From an uncultured Collinsella sp. (GTDB lineage: Bacteria > Actinomycetota > Coriobacteriia > Coriobacteriales > Coriobacteriaceae), in contig CAADUO010000042.1 in NCBI GenBank assembly GCA_900752215.1, positions 6,738 through 70,737 of the forward strand: 64,000 nt of DNA, read 5' to 3'. Of the stretch, positions 9,153 through 18,538 are shown in pieces (the stretch's first letter is position 1; every line of letters begins with the position of its first letter). A program made the translations under genes and the position numbers. The notes beneath the pieces were generated by a model. The model did no database searches. It was not told the DNA's origin and saw only the letters and a program-made list of their open reading frames with translations.

Positions 9153-10221
9153 CGGCTGCCACCTCCTTCTTGGAAGCAAAGCGGTCCTTGACGCGACCGA
9201 AGAACGCCTTGAGCTGCGGGTTGTTGGTAAAGATCATGACCAGGATCAGCACGATGGCGTAGATGAGCATGCGGTAGTCCGAGAACTGACGGAGCAGCTC
9301 GGGAAGCACCGTGAGCAACGCCGCCGCGATAACGGAGCCGCGCATATTGCCCAGACCGCCCAGGACCACGAACACCAGAATGAGGATGGACGTGTTGAAG
9401 TCGAACTTGGTGGCGGAGAGCTGCGAGAAGTTACCGCCGAAGAGAGCTCCGGCAGCACCGGCGAGGGCAGCGGAAACCACGAAGGCGATCATGCGGTACT
9501 CGGTGACGGAGATGCCTACGGACTCGGCTGCAATCTTGTTATCGCGCACGGCCATAATGGCACGGCCGGTACGGCTGCGAACCAGGTTGAGCACAATCAC
9601 GAGTGCGACCATGACCAGGATGGCACCGGCGAGGAAGGTCGAGTACGTCGACACGCCCGAGGCGCCCTGGGCGCCCTTGATGATGGCGGTGCCGTCCTCG
9701 AGCAGGTGCAGGTCGTCGATCGTAGAGTTGCCCGTGATGTTAAAGATCACGTGCAGGCCGCGCGAGTCGACACCCACGATAAGGCAAGTGACGATCTCTT
9801 TGATGATCTCGCCAAAGGCCAGCGTCACGATAGCCAGGTAATCGCCGCTCAGGCGCAGGACCGGGATACCGATCAAGAAGCCCAGGATGGCGGCAGCGAT
9901 GGCACCGACCACGATGCTGATGATCAGGCGCGCCGGATCGGAGGGAACGGCGCTCTCGAGGGCGACCGCGGTGACGATACCCGTGTAGGCACCGACACTC
10001 ATAAAGCCCGCATGGCCCAGCGACAGGTCGCCCGCGATGCCGACGACGAGGTTGAGGGAAATGGCCATGACGATGTAGGCCGTAATGGGGACCAACTGAC
10101 CGGCAATCATGCGCGGGATCATGTGGTTCGACTGCATAAAGAACACGATGGCGAAGGCCACGATGCACATGGCGTACGTAACAAAGTCGTGACGCGTCTG
10201 TTTATCTTTAAGAAACTTCAT
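9142..10221 (-). CDS. livM: Branched-chain amino acid ABC transporter permease LivM
   Basis: An approximately 359-residue permease with about nine to ten membrane segments. Family landmarks are ISLNLVVGIAGDLSLGHAGFMSVGAYTG, LRLSGDYLAIVTLAFGEII and GRAIMAVRDNKIAAESVGI, followed by GGLGNMRGSVIAAALLTVLPELLR. The ATG at 10221 has AGGTGAG 5 nt ahead and is preferred over an in-frame GTG at 10230 that immediately follows the livH stop. It forms the transmembrane channel with LivH. Confidence 0.95.
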   Translation of the reverse strand: MKFLKDKQTRHDFVTYAMCIVAFAIVFFMQSNHMIPRMIAGQLVPITAYIVMAISLNLVVGIAGDLSLGHAGFMSVGAYTGIVTAVALESAVPSDPARLIISIVVGAIAAAILGFLIGIPVLRLSGDYLAIVTLAFGEIIKEIVTCLIVGVDSRGLHVIFNITGNSTIDDLHLLEDGTAIIKGAQGASGVSTYSTFLAGAILVMVALVIVLNLVRSRTGRAIMAVRDNKIAAESVGISVTEYRMIAFVVSAALAGAAGALFGGNFSQLSATKFDFNTSILILVFVVLGGLGNMRGSVIAAALLTVLPELLRQFSDYRMLIYAIVLILVMIFTNNPQLKAFFGRVKDRFASKKEVAADAQ

Positions 10222-10230
10222 AACGCTCAC

Positions 10231-11112
10231 CTACACCTTCTCGGGGACGTACTTGCCCAAGAGGCCGGCAGGCTTGACGAGCAGGACGATGATCAGAACA
10301 CCAAAGACGATGGAATTGGCAAGGCTCGTGGAAATGTAAGCCTGCGCCATCGCTTCGATGATGCCGATGAGAATGCCGCCGACAAAGGCACCGGGAATGG
10401 AGCCGATGCCGCCGAAGACAGCGGCGTCGAAGGCCTTGATGCCAGGCATGGCACCCGTCGTGGGCTGCAGTACCGGCGAGTAGGAGCACAGCAGCACGCC
10501 GGCGATGGCGGCAAGGGCAGAGCCGATGGCAAACGTCATCGAAATGGTGCGGTTGACGTTGATGCCCATGAGCTGAGCGGCAGCCTTGTCCTCGGACACG
10601 GCGCGCATGGCCTTGCCCATCTTGGTCTTACCTGTAAAGAACATCAGGCCGGCCATGATAACCAGGCAGGCGACGATGGTGACGAGCGAGACGGCGCTTA
10701 CGTTGAACTTGGCCAAGAACTCCGGCACCTGGAAGGTGACGAGCGAAGTGAAGTTCTTGGGCGTGGCGCCCCACAGAAGCTGCGCGGCGTTCTGCAGGAA
10801 GTAGGACACGCCGATAGCCGTGATCAGAACGGCCAGCGGGCCTGCTTGGCGCAGCGGCTTATAGGCCAGGCCCTCAATGAGAACACCGAGAACCGTGCAG
10901 GCCACGCAAGAGAGAACTACAGATGCCCAGCCCGGGAGGCCGAGATACGACGTGGCGCAGAACGAGACATAGGCACCGACCATGATGACATCGCCGTGAG
11001 CGAAGTTGAGCATCTTGGCGATACCGTAGACCATGGTGTAGCCCAACGCGATGATGGCGTAGACGCTGCCCATGGACAGGCCGTTGACCAGGTATTGGAT
11101 AAAGACCGTCAT
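10231..11112 (-). CDS. livH: Branched-chain amino acid ABC transporter permease LivH
   Basis: A 293-residue permease beginning MTVFIQYLVNGLSMGSVYAI, with GYTMVYGIAKMLNFAHGDVIMVGAY and the C-terminal GGIGSIPGAFVGGILIGIIEAMA, all typical of LivH. It has about eight membrane segments. The ATG at 11112 is 9 nt after AAGGGGG; another ATG at 11121 is too close to that site. It lies downstream of a binding-protein gene across a 139-bp gap that holds two hairpins. Confidence 0.95.
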   Translation of the reverse strand: MTVFIQYLVNGLSMGSVYAIIALGYTMVYGIAKMLNFAHGDVIMVGAYVSFCATSYLGLPGWASVVLSCVACTVLGVLIEGLAYKPLRQAGPLAVLITAIGVSYFLQNAAQLLWGATPKNFTSLVTFQVPEFLAKFNVSAVSLVTIVACLVIMAGLMFFTGKTKMGKAMRAVSEDKAAAQLMGINVNRTISMTFAIGSALAAIAGVLLCSYSPVLQPTTGAMPGIKAFDAAVFGGIGSIPGAFVGGILIGIIEAMAQAYISTSLANSIVFGVLIIVLLVKPAGLLGKYVPEKV

Positions 11113-11150
11113 GTTCCACATCCCCCTTTCGAATAGGTTTCCAGTTAATG

Positions 11151-11220
11151 TATGAAACAGGGACGTTACACTGTCCCTAGATACCAAGCAAGCAGGGAAG
11201 GCCAAAACCTCCCCTGCTTG
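11151..11220 (-). promoter_or_regulatory. Two hairpins between livK-like gene and livH
   Basis: An arm pair CAAGCAGGG(A)AGG / CCTCCCCTGCTTG (11189-11201 and 11208-11220) forms a strong stem, and a second small hairpin AGGGAC...GTCCCT lies at about 11158-11177. Neither is followed by a clear T run on the reverse strand. They probably protect or partially terminate the upstream message so that the binding protein is made in excess over the membrane subunits; this is inference from a common pattern in ABC operons. Confidence 0.5.
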
Positions 11221-11251
11221 GGATCAAAACCGCTCTATGTAAGGCGGCCAA

Positions 11252-12439
11252 TTAGGCCTGTACGTACTTGCCGTCGGTGATGACGTACGCCGTGGGCTCC
11301 TTCTGGACCTGGCCCTTATCGTTCCAGGTGAGCTTGCCGGTCAGACCGTCAACGGTAATCTTGAGCATAGCCTTGGACAGCTTCTCGGCGACCTCGGTCG
11401 GATCGGCGTCGACACCAAGACCGGCCTCCTTGACGGCCTCGGCCACCGCGTGCACGCCGTCGTAGGCGTCGGCGGCAAACTGGTCGGGGGTATCGCCGTA
11501 CTTATCCTTGTAAGCGTTAACGAAGTCGGCGTTCTTCTCGTCGTCGGCGGAGAACGGGGTCATGAGCAGCAGACCCTCGGCAAGAGAGGTATCGAAGCCC
11601 TCAACGCCCAGGATGCCGTCCATGCCGTCGCAGCCCATCATCTTGACGTCGTAGCCCATGTCCTTGGCGTTCTTGAGCAGGACGGACGCCGGCGTGTAGT
11701 AGATCGGCGCAAAGATCATGGTGGCGCCGGCCTGCTTGGCCTTGGTCAGCTGGTTGGTAAAGCTCGTGGCGGAGTCGTCCTTAAAGGTCTCCTCGTCAAC
11801 AATCTCGAGCTTGGACTCAGCGGCCTGGGCCTTAAAGGAATCTGCGATGCCCGAAGAATAGGCGTCGCCGGAGTTATAGAACAGCACGAACTTCTCGTCC
11901 GCATACTTCTGCGCCAGGAACTTGGCAGCGTTGACACCCTGGTTGGGGTCGGTGAAGCAAACCTGGAAGACGCAATCCTTGCCGTCGGTGACGTCCTCGG
12001 AGGACGCGGACGGGGTGATCATGAACGTCTTGGGGTCGTTACCACACTCTGCGGCAACGGCAACCGACGCACCCGTGGTGGTCGGGCCGACGAGGGCCTG
12101 CATGCCCCAGTCGAGCAGGGTGTTGAAGGCGTTGACGGCCTTCTCGCCGTCGGCCTGGTCATCCTCGGCCTTGCTGGCAAGCGGCAGCTCCTTGGTCGAG
12201 AAATCCTTGCAGCCAAGCTCGACACCCTGGGTAACGGACTTGCCGTAGGACGCGTTGGCGCCGGTCAGCGGGCCGATGGTACCGATCTTAAACGAAGCGT
12301 CGCTCGAAGCGGAACCGCTGTCGCCGCCGTTGGAGGAGCAGCCAGCTAGAATGGACATCGCCCCCAGACCTGCTGCGCTCGCGATAACGCTCCTGCGATT
12401 CATAACAGGGTTCAATGACTTACCGGTGAGGCTCGACAT
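11252..12439 (-). CDS. livK: Branched-chain amino acid ABC transporter substrate-binding lipoprotein (copy 1)
   Basis: A 395-residue type I periplasmic-binding-fold protein. The N-terminus has twin arginine-like NRRSV, a hydrophobic stretch and the lipobox ILAGC, so it is a membrane-anchored lipoprotein. The mature part starts FKIGTIGPLTGANASYGKSV, a typical LivJ/LivK opening, and keeps GCDGMDG and the hinge segment LLLMTPFSADDEKNADF. The ATG at 12439 has AGGAGAG 6 nt upstream. It is the gene directly before livHMGF. It is a close paralogue of the next gene upstream, with long identical stretches. Confidence 0.94.
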   Translation of the reverse strand: MSSLTGKSLNPVMNRRSVIASAAGLGAMSILAGCSSNGGDSGSASSDASFKIGTIGPLTGANASYGKSVTQGVELGCKDFSTKELPLASKAEDDQADGEKAVNAFNTLLDWGMQALVGPTTTGASVAVAAECGNDPKTFMITPSASSEDVTDGKDCVFQVCFTDPNQGVNAAKFLAQKYADEKFVLFYNSGDAYSSGIADSFKAQAAESKLEIVDEETFKDDSATSFTNQLTKAKQAGATMIFAPIYYTPASVLLKNAKDMGYDVKMMGCDGMDGILGVEGFDTSLAEGLLLMTPFSADDEKNADFVNAYKDKYGDTPDQFAADAYDGVHAVAEAVKEAGLGVDADPTEVAEKLSKAMLKITVDGLTGKLTWNDKGQVQKEPTAYVITDGKYVQA

Positions 12440-12710
12440 GCGGCTCTCCTCTCAAATCTCGTCGGGTTTCGGTTACCCGACAGGCCATCCTTCGCCGTGT
12501 TCGGCGTTCGCAAAATACTAGACGCTTTAGTTAAGGAAAGTGACGATTATTTCAACTTTTCTTTGGATTTGTTCATTTATCCATAATTCTGCGTATTTCT
12601 ATTACTTTATGCAGTAATGCCACTTTATTGTGTGAAAGTAATGTTTCCGTTCTGTTACAGGCGTCCCTGCCCTGAATATAACGGCCTCACCGGTCGCGCT
12701 TTATGCGCAC

Positions 12711-13877
12711 TTAGGCGGCGATGTACTTGCCGTCCTGAATCACATAGGCTGTGGCGGGCTTTTCGACCTGGCCCTCGTCATTCCACGTCAGCTCGCCTGT
12801 CAGGCCCTCGATCTTGATCTTGCGCATGGCCTTGGCAAGGTCGCCGGCGATGTCGGCACCATCGGCCGTAATATCGATGCCCGCCTTGTCGATGGCCTCG
12901 GCGATGGCGTGGACGCAATCGTAGGCGTCGGCGGCAAACTGGTTAGGCGTCTCGTCGTAGGCATCCTTATAGGCCTTGACGAAGTCGGCATTCTTCTCGT
13001 CGTCGGCAGAAAATGGGGTCATGAGCAGTACCCCCTCGGCAAGAGAGGTATCGAAACCTTCCACAGAGAGCAGGCCGTCCATGCCGTCAGTGCCCATGAG
13101 CGTCATGTCGTAGCCCATGTCCTTGGCGTTCTTGAGCAGGACGGACGCCGGCGTGTAATAGATCGGGGCAAAGATAAGCGTGGCGCCGGCCTCCTTGGCC
13201 TTGGTGAGCTGGTTGGTAAAGCTCGTGGAAGAGTCGTCCTTAAAGGTCTCGGTATCGACGATGTCGAGCTTGGACGCCTTGGCCTGCTCGGCAAAAGCGT
13301 CGGCAACGCCCGAGCTATACGTATCGCCGGAGTTGTAGAACAGGGCGATCTTGGCATCCGCGTACTTCTCGGCCAAGAACTTTGCGGCGCTGGCGCCCAT
13401 GGTGGGATCGGTGAAGCAAACCTGGAAAACCGTGGTCTTGTCCTTGGTGACGTCGAGAGACGAGGCCGAGGGCGTGACCATGAGCATATCGTCGGCGATC
13501 TCGCCCGAGACGGCGACGGCGGCACCGGTGGTAACGGGGCCGACGAGCGCCTGCATGCCCCAGTCGCACAAGGTATTGAAGGCGTTGATGGCCTTCTCGC
13601 CGTCAGCGACGTCATCCTCGGACTTAAGCGAGAGTTTGAGGTCCTTGGTCGAGAAATCCTTGGCGGCGAGCTTGGCACCCTTCTCGGCCGAAACGCCATA
13701 GGTTGCCGCGGCGCCGGTCAGAGGGCCGATGACACCGATCTTGAAGGTCTTGCCGTCATCGGCGGAGCCGCCGTCCGAGCCACCCGACGAGCAACCAGCG
13801 AGTGCCGCGGTGCTACCGAGCGCCGCAGCGCCAGCCAAGAAACTCCTGCGGTTAAGTACGTTGTTGATGCTAAACAT
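12711..13877 (-). CDS. Branched-chain amino acid ABC transporter substrate-binding lipoprotein (copy 2)
   Basis: A 388-residue lipoprotein closely related to the neighbouring binding protein: lipobox ALAGC, mature start FKIGVIGPLTGAAATYGVSA, and shared segments such as IFAPIYYTPASVLLKNAKDMGYD. The ATG at 13877 is preceded by AAAGGGGGA; the open frame to 14060 has no support. It is separated from copy 1 by 271 bp of AT-rich sequence, so it may have its own terminator and promoter. The pair gives one permease two receptors, which may broaden specificity. Which amino acid each binds cannot be read here. Confidence 0.92.
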   Translation of the reverse strand: MFSINNVLNRRSFLAGAAALGSTAALAGCSSGGSDGGSADDGKTFKIGVIGPLTGAAATYGVSAEKGAKLAAKDFSTKDLKLSLKSEDDVADGEKAINAFNTLCDWGMQALVGPVTTGAAVAVSGEIADDMLMVTPSASSLDVTKDKTTVFQVCFTDPTMGASAAKFLAEKYADAKIALFYNSGDTYSSGVADAFAEQAKASKLDIVDTETFKDDSSTSFTNQLTKAKEAGATLIFAPIYYTPASVLLKNAKDMGYDMTLMGTDGMDGLLSVEGFDTSLAEGVLLMTPFSADDEKNADFVKAYKDAYDETPNQFAADAYDCVHAIAEAIDKAGIDITADGADIAGDLAKAMRKIKIEGLTGELTWNDEGQVEKPATAYVIQDGKYIAA

Positions 13878-14127
13878 GGTGTCCCCCTTTTCGCTGGCCG
13901 CGGTGCGGCCGTCTTGCGGTACAGGGCAAACCTTATGGTGCAAACGTTGACAGTTTGTTACGGAAGTTCGTTTGTAGCGAGCGTGTTTCCAATGTTTCCG
14001 CAGCGTTTCGGGGGTGGCGTTTTGTGCTGCTCCCGCTGCCAGGCAAGCACGCGCCCGCACTTCACGCTAGAATGCACTCAACCTGTAATCGGTTAATCCA
14101 TCCATAAGATGCACGAAGGAGCTATCT

Positions 14128-15471
14128 ATGAGCGAACCCCTGCGCACCGTGAACGTCGGCCTCATCGGTCTGGGAACCGTCGGCGGCGGCGTGGCCCGTC
14201 TGATCAAGAGCCACCACGATGAGTACCTGGCCGCCTACGGCATCGACCTTAAGCTGACCCGCGCCTGCGCGCTTGCCTGGGAGCAGGCCGAAGCCGCCGG
14301 TATTGAGCGCGAGGCCTTTACGAGCGACTGGCACGACGTCGTCACCGACCCCGCCGTCGATATCGTCGTCGAGCTCATCGGCGGCGAGCACCCCGCGACC
14401 GAAATCTTCACCACCGCCTTCGAGAATGGCAAGCACGTCGTCTCTGCCAACAAGGCCCTGCTGGGCCGTCATGTCGAGACGCTCGCCGAGAAGGCGCGCG
14501 CGTGCGGCGTGCAGATTAAGTGCGAGGCCAGCTGCGGCGGCGGCATCCCCATCGTGAGCACGCTCGAGCACGACCTGGTGGGCAACAAGATCCTGACCAT
14601 CGCTGGCATTCTCAACGGCACCACCAACTACATCCTGTCGCGCATGGACGCCGAGGGCGCCGATTACGCTGACGTGCTCGCCGACGCCCAGGCAAAGGGC
14701 TATGCCGAGGCCGACCCGTCCGCCGACGTCGACGGCTTCGACGCCGCCAGCAAGACGGCAATCCTCGCTTCCATCGGCTTTGGCACCCGCGTGACCACCG
14801 ACGATGTCTACCAGCAGGGTATCCGTACCATCGGCGCCGAAGACATTGCCCAGGCCCGCGAGCTCGGCTACACCATCAAGCTGCTGGGCATCGCACGCAA
14901 CACCGACGCTGGCGTCGACGTCCGCGTGCATCCCACGCTGATCCCCGCCGACCACATGCTTGCCAAGGTCAACGGCGCCATGAACGCCGTCTACGTGGTA
15001 GGCGACGCCGTGGGCGAGACCATGTTCTACGGTGCCGGCGCAGGCTCCTTCCCCACCGCAAGCGCCGTCGTGGGCGACATCCTGTCGCTCTCCGAGCAGA
15101 TCAGCCGCGGCGTGGCTCCGCTGCCCGAGATTGAACCCTATGGCCACAACCTCGCCTTTAAGCCCATGGACGAGCTCCAGACCAAGTACTATGTGCGCCT
15201 GAAGGTCGCCGACCGCGTGGGCGCCCTGTCCGAGACGGTCGACATCTTTGCCAAGCACAACATCTCGATCTCGCTCATCAACCAGGTCGAGGACGGCAAG
15301 TCGGACGTCAGCGATGCCTGCTCGGTCATCTTCCTGACGCACCGCGCGCTCGAGAAGGACGTCCAGGCTGCCGCCGCCGAACTCGCTGGCGTCGACTGCG
15401 TGACCGAGGTCGCCAACGTCCTGCGCATCGAGGACGTTGAGGCTTGGACCGAAGGCGTCATGGCCAACTAG
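14128..15471 (+). CDS. hom: Homoserine dehydrogenase with ACT domain
   Basis: A 447-residue enzyme that reduces aspartate semialdehyde to homoserine, the branch to threonine and methionine. The N-terminal Rossmann motif is GLIGLGTVGGGV; SANKALL and AGILNGTTNYIL and the catalytic segment DVDGFDAASK are present. The last roughly 80 residues (YYVRLKVADRVGALSETVDIFAKHNISI) are an ACT domain, the usual feedback site. AAGGAG sits 8 nt before the ATG. It is divergent from the binding-protein gene. Confidence 0.97.
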   Translation: MSEPLRTVNVGLIGLGTVGGGVARLIKSHHDEYLAAYGIDLKLTRACALAWEQAEAAGIEREAFTSDWHDVVTDPAVDIVVELIGGEHPATEIFTTAFENGKHVVSANKALLGRHVETLAEKARACGVQIKCEASCGGGIPIVSTLEHDLVGNKILTIAGILNGTTNYILSRMDAEGADYADVLADAQAKGYAEADPSADVDGFDAASKTAILASIGFGTRVTTDDVYQQGIRTIGAEDIAQARELGYTIKLLGIARNTDAGVDVRVHPTLIPADHMLAKVNGAMNAVYVVGDAVGETMFYGAGAGSFPTASAVVGDILSLSEQISRGVAPLPEIEPYGHNLAFKPMDELQTKYYVRLKVADRVGALSETVDIFAKHNISISLINQVEDGKSDVSDACSVIFLTHRALEKDVQAAAAELAGVDCVTEVANVLRIEDVEAWTEGVMAN

Positions 15472-15503
15472 TTCGGTTCTCGCCATACGACATATATGTT
15501 TGA

Positions 15504-15540
15504 GGGGCTCCCGTCCGGTCTTGGACGGGAGCCCCTTTTG
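15504..15540 (+). terminator. Rho-independent terminator after hom
   Basis: Perfect 13-bp arms (15504-15516 and 15523-15535; GGGGCTCCCGTCC) around a 6-nt loop, followed by TTTT, 32 bp after the hom stop. Confidence 0.9.
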
Positions 15541-15695
15541 CTTGCGCGCTCGGAGCGCATTGACGCGGCCAGCGTTTGAACAACTTGACCGTTCGGTGTC
15601 AACCAGGGATACCGCTCACCGATAAGCAGGCATGTTTGTTTTTGTCCGCCGCTATCCTGTGCTGCGTACGTCCACCCCCGAAGAATGGAGGCACC

Positions 15696-16445
<750 letters not shown>

Positions 16446-16490
16446 GGAGCCACAAGCTTTGGCTTCAAGCCTCAACATAGCTCAACCAAA

Positions 16491-16535
16491 AAGGCGCGCC
16501 GTCTGCATCAACTGCAGGCAGCGCGCCTTCTTCTG
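16491..16535 (+). terminator. Rho-independent terminator after the SDR gene
   Basis: Arms AAGGCGCGCCGTCTGCA (16491-16507) and TGCAGGCAGCGCGCCTT (16512-16528) pair with a 4-5 nt loop and one internal mismatch, followed by TTCTTCTG. It lies about 45 bp past the stop codon. Confidence 0.8.
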
Positions 16536-16543
16536 TTATGAAA

Positions 16544-16778
16544 GGGAAACTATGTCCCAGTATTTCGGATCAGAACGGGGCACGGTTTTCCCCAGGACCT
16601 CCTTGCGGAAACTGCGTCCCGTTTTGAACGCCGATTCTGGGATACCGTTTCCGCAACGGGTCTCTCGCGGAAACTGCATCCCACTCTGAGCGCCCATTCC
16701 GGGACACAGTTTCCCAACGGCCCCCGTTTCGGAAACCACATCCCGTTCCGAGCCTTCAAAGCGGGACGCGGCTTCCCC
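16544..16778. repeat. Tandem array of four ~62-bp imperfect palindromes
   Basis: Four units begin GGAAAC at about 16545, 16607, 16669 and 16731. Each has the form GGAAAC-4 nt-TCCC, an 18-22 nt variable middle, then GGGA-(3-5 nt)-GTTTCC or a near match. The outer arms pair within each unit, so each can fold as a cruciform or RNA hairpin. The array fills the gene-free stretch between the SDR terminator and the end of the antiporter gene, transcribed towards it. No ORF is credible here. Confidence 0.75.
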
Positions 16779-16791
16779 GAGAGAGTATCGA

Positions 16792-18354
16792 CTACTTGCC
16801 GTCGTCGTCCTCGGCTTCTTCTCTTGCATAGAGCTCCAGCATGCGGCGGCGGTATTCGCGCACGGCGAGCTTGGCGCGCTCCAGGCGGCGGCGCTCACGC
16901 GGAGTCAGCTCGGACGGGTCAACCTCATCACCATAGGTCTTATCGGCAAGCAGGCGCGCCGCGTCCACAATGCGGGCATCGATGTGGCCGCTCGCCGCCT
17001 CGGCGGAAAGACGCTCGGCAATCGTATCGAGCGTAGGCAGGCCCTCGAATACGCGACCATGGCCATGCGAAGTCAGCAGCTCATGCTCGCGCGCGAGCAA
17101 GCTCGCTAGGTCGTGGTGGGCGCGCAGGATGTCGAGCGCATCGGATGGATGCTCGGCAACCTCTGCCACGGCGGCGACCGGCGCAGCATCCACCACGCGG
17201 TAGAAGAGCTGCGCGAGCAGCGGCATCAAGAACACCGTGATGGCGCCGGCGGCGACCATAACCGACGCGATGTCTTGCGACAGCGCGCCCGCGTTGACGG
17301 CAACGCTCGTCACGGCAACGATGATCGGCAGCGCCGTGGTGCAGTACAGGGCCACGGTAATGCGGCCATACGCCGACACATCGCGCGTCGCAGGACAAAT
17401 GCTCATAGAGACAAGGATCGGCACGGCACGAATAATCAGCAACGCCACGATAAAGCCCACGAGCAGACCCGGGCGCGACGCCACGGCCGTCAGATCGATC
17501 TTTGCGCCCGATACGGTAAAGAACACCGGAATCAAAAAACCGTAGGCCAGGCCGTCGAGCTTGGTCTCGAGCGTATGGTTGCCCTCGGGGATGATGTAGC
17601 GCAAGACAAAGCCGGCGGCAAAAGAACCCAACACGATGTCGAGATCAAAGACGGCCGAGAACGCCACGAGTGTGACCAGGATGAGCACCGTCAGGCGCAC
17701 GAAGGTCTGCGACGTGGTATCGGCACGTTCCTCGACAAACGCAAAGAAGCGGCTGCCGACGCGCTTGGAGCGGCTTGGGACCACGGCAAGCAACACGCAG
17801 ACCACCGCAAACAGGCCAAGAATCACGAGCGTTTGGATGCCGGTACGGGCAGACAGCAGCACCGACATGGCAAGCACGGGGCCGAGCTCGCCCCAGGTGC
17901 CATACGCGAGAATCGAGTCGCCCACGCGCGTTCCGACAAGTGAACGCTCACGCATGATGGGCACGAGCGTGCCGAGCGCCGTAGAAGTGAGGGCAAGCGT
18001 CACGGCGATACCGTCGAAATGACTGACCGAGAACCACGGGGTAAAGCGCACGGCAAGCCAGGCGATACCAAACGTGACGACCCACGTCGCCAAGCCGTAG
18101 CGCCCCTCGACGCCCGTGATGCTCTTGGGGTCGATCTCAAAGCCGGCAAGCAGGAACAAAAAGGCCAGACCGAGCTCGGACACAAGCGAGACCTCGGCAT
18201 CTACATGGATGACGCCGAGCATATGGGGTCCCAGCACCGCGCCGAGCACGAGCAAAAAGACCGTCTCGGGAACGGGTTTTCCAGGAATCGCCGAGGCGAT
18301 AAAAGGACTCGCAAAGGCCACGAGTGCGATGATGGCGAGCGAAACGAATGCCAT
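16792..18354 (-). CDS. CPA2-family cation:proton antiporter
   Basis: A 520-residue protein with about twelve membrane segments in the first 390 residues, resembling KefB/NapA-type Na+(K+)/H+ exchangers: PETVFLLVLGAVLGPHMLGVI, ELGLAFLFLLAGFEID, LTSTALGTLVPIM and GSFAAGFVLRYIIPEG. The ion-site region reads FEID and the C-terminal ~130 residues are a charged cytoplasmic tail (DPSELTPRERRRLERAK and an acidic end), without a recognisable TrkA-N motif. It may set cytoplasmic pH or ion balance. AAAGG precedes the ATG. It is divergent from purL. Confidence 0.88.
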   Translation of the reverse strand: MAFVSLAIIALVAFASPFIASAIPGKPVPETVFLLVLGAVLGPHMLGVIHVDAEVSLVSELGLAFLFLLAGFEIDPKSITGVEGRYGLATWVVTFGIAWLAVRFTPWFSVSHFDGIAVTLALTSTALGTLVPIMRERSLVGTRVGDSILAYGTWGELGPVLAMSVLLSARTGIQTLVILGLFAVVCVLLAVVPSRSKRVGSRFFAFVEERADTTSQTFVRLTVLILVTLVAFSAVFDLDIVLGSFAAGFVLRYIIPEGNHTLETKLDGLAYGFLIPVFFTVSGAKIDLTAVASRPGLLVGFIVALLIIRAVPILVSMSICPATRDVSAYGRITVALYCTTALPIIVAVTSVAVNAGALSQDIASVMVAAGAITVFLMPLLAQLFYRVVDAAPVAAVAEVAEHPSDALDILRAHHDLASLLAREHELLTSHGHGRVFEGLPTLDTIAERLSAEAASGHIDARIVDAARLLADKTYGDEVDPSELTPRERRRLERAKLAVREYRRRMLELYAREEAEDDDGK

Positions 18355-18538
18355 GTGATGCCTTTCTCTTGATTGCGCATCACTGTAGCACCCTCGCCGT
18401 CCTCAACGCGCCACGAGCTGTCGTATCATAGTGAGGTTTACAAACATGTGGCTCAAGGCGACCGCGAGGCTTGCCCCGCAAACCGACCGCTGCCGCATAC
18501 CGTACCGTACGCCCAACCGATCAGGAAGGCAGGAACCA

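Noticed and set aside
8860..11136. Long plus-strand open frame of 758 residues across the liv genes
   Set aside because: It is antisense to livG, livM and livH, is His/Asp-rich in the way of a GC-rich shadow frame, and has no ribosome site or domain.
14122..15486. Minus-strand open frame of 454 residues over hom
   Set aside because: Antisense shadow of a clear homoserine dehydrogenase.
16446..16791. CRISPR array in the tandem repeat region
   Set aside because: The units are palindromes with varying sequence and about 62-bp period, not identical repeats with unique spacers, and no cas genes are present.
18374..18538. A purine or ZTP riboswitch in the purL leader
   Set aside because: I could not fit the conserved core of either class to the sequence.
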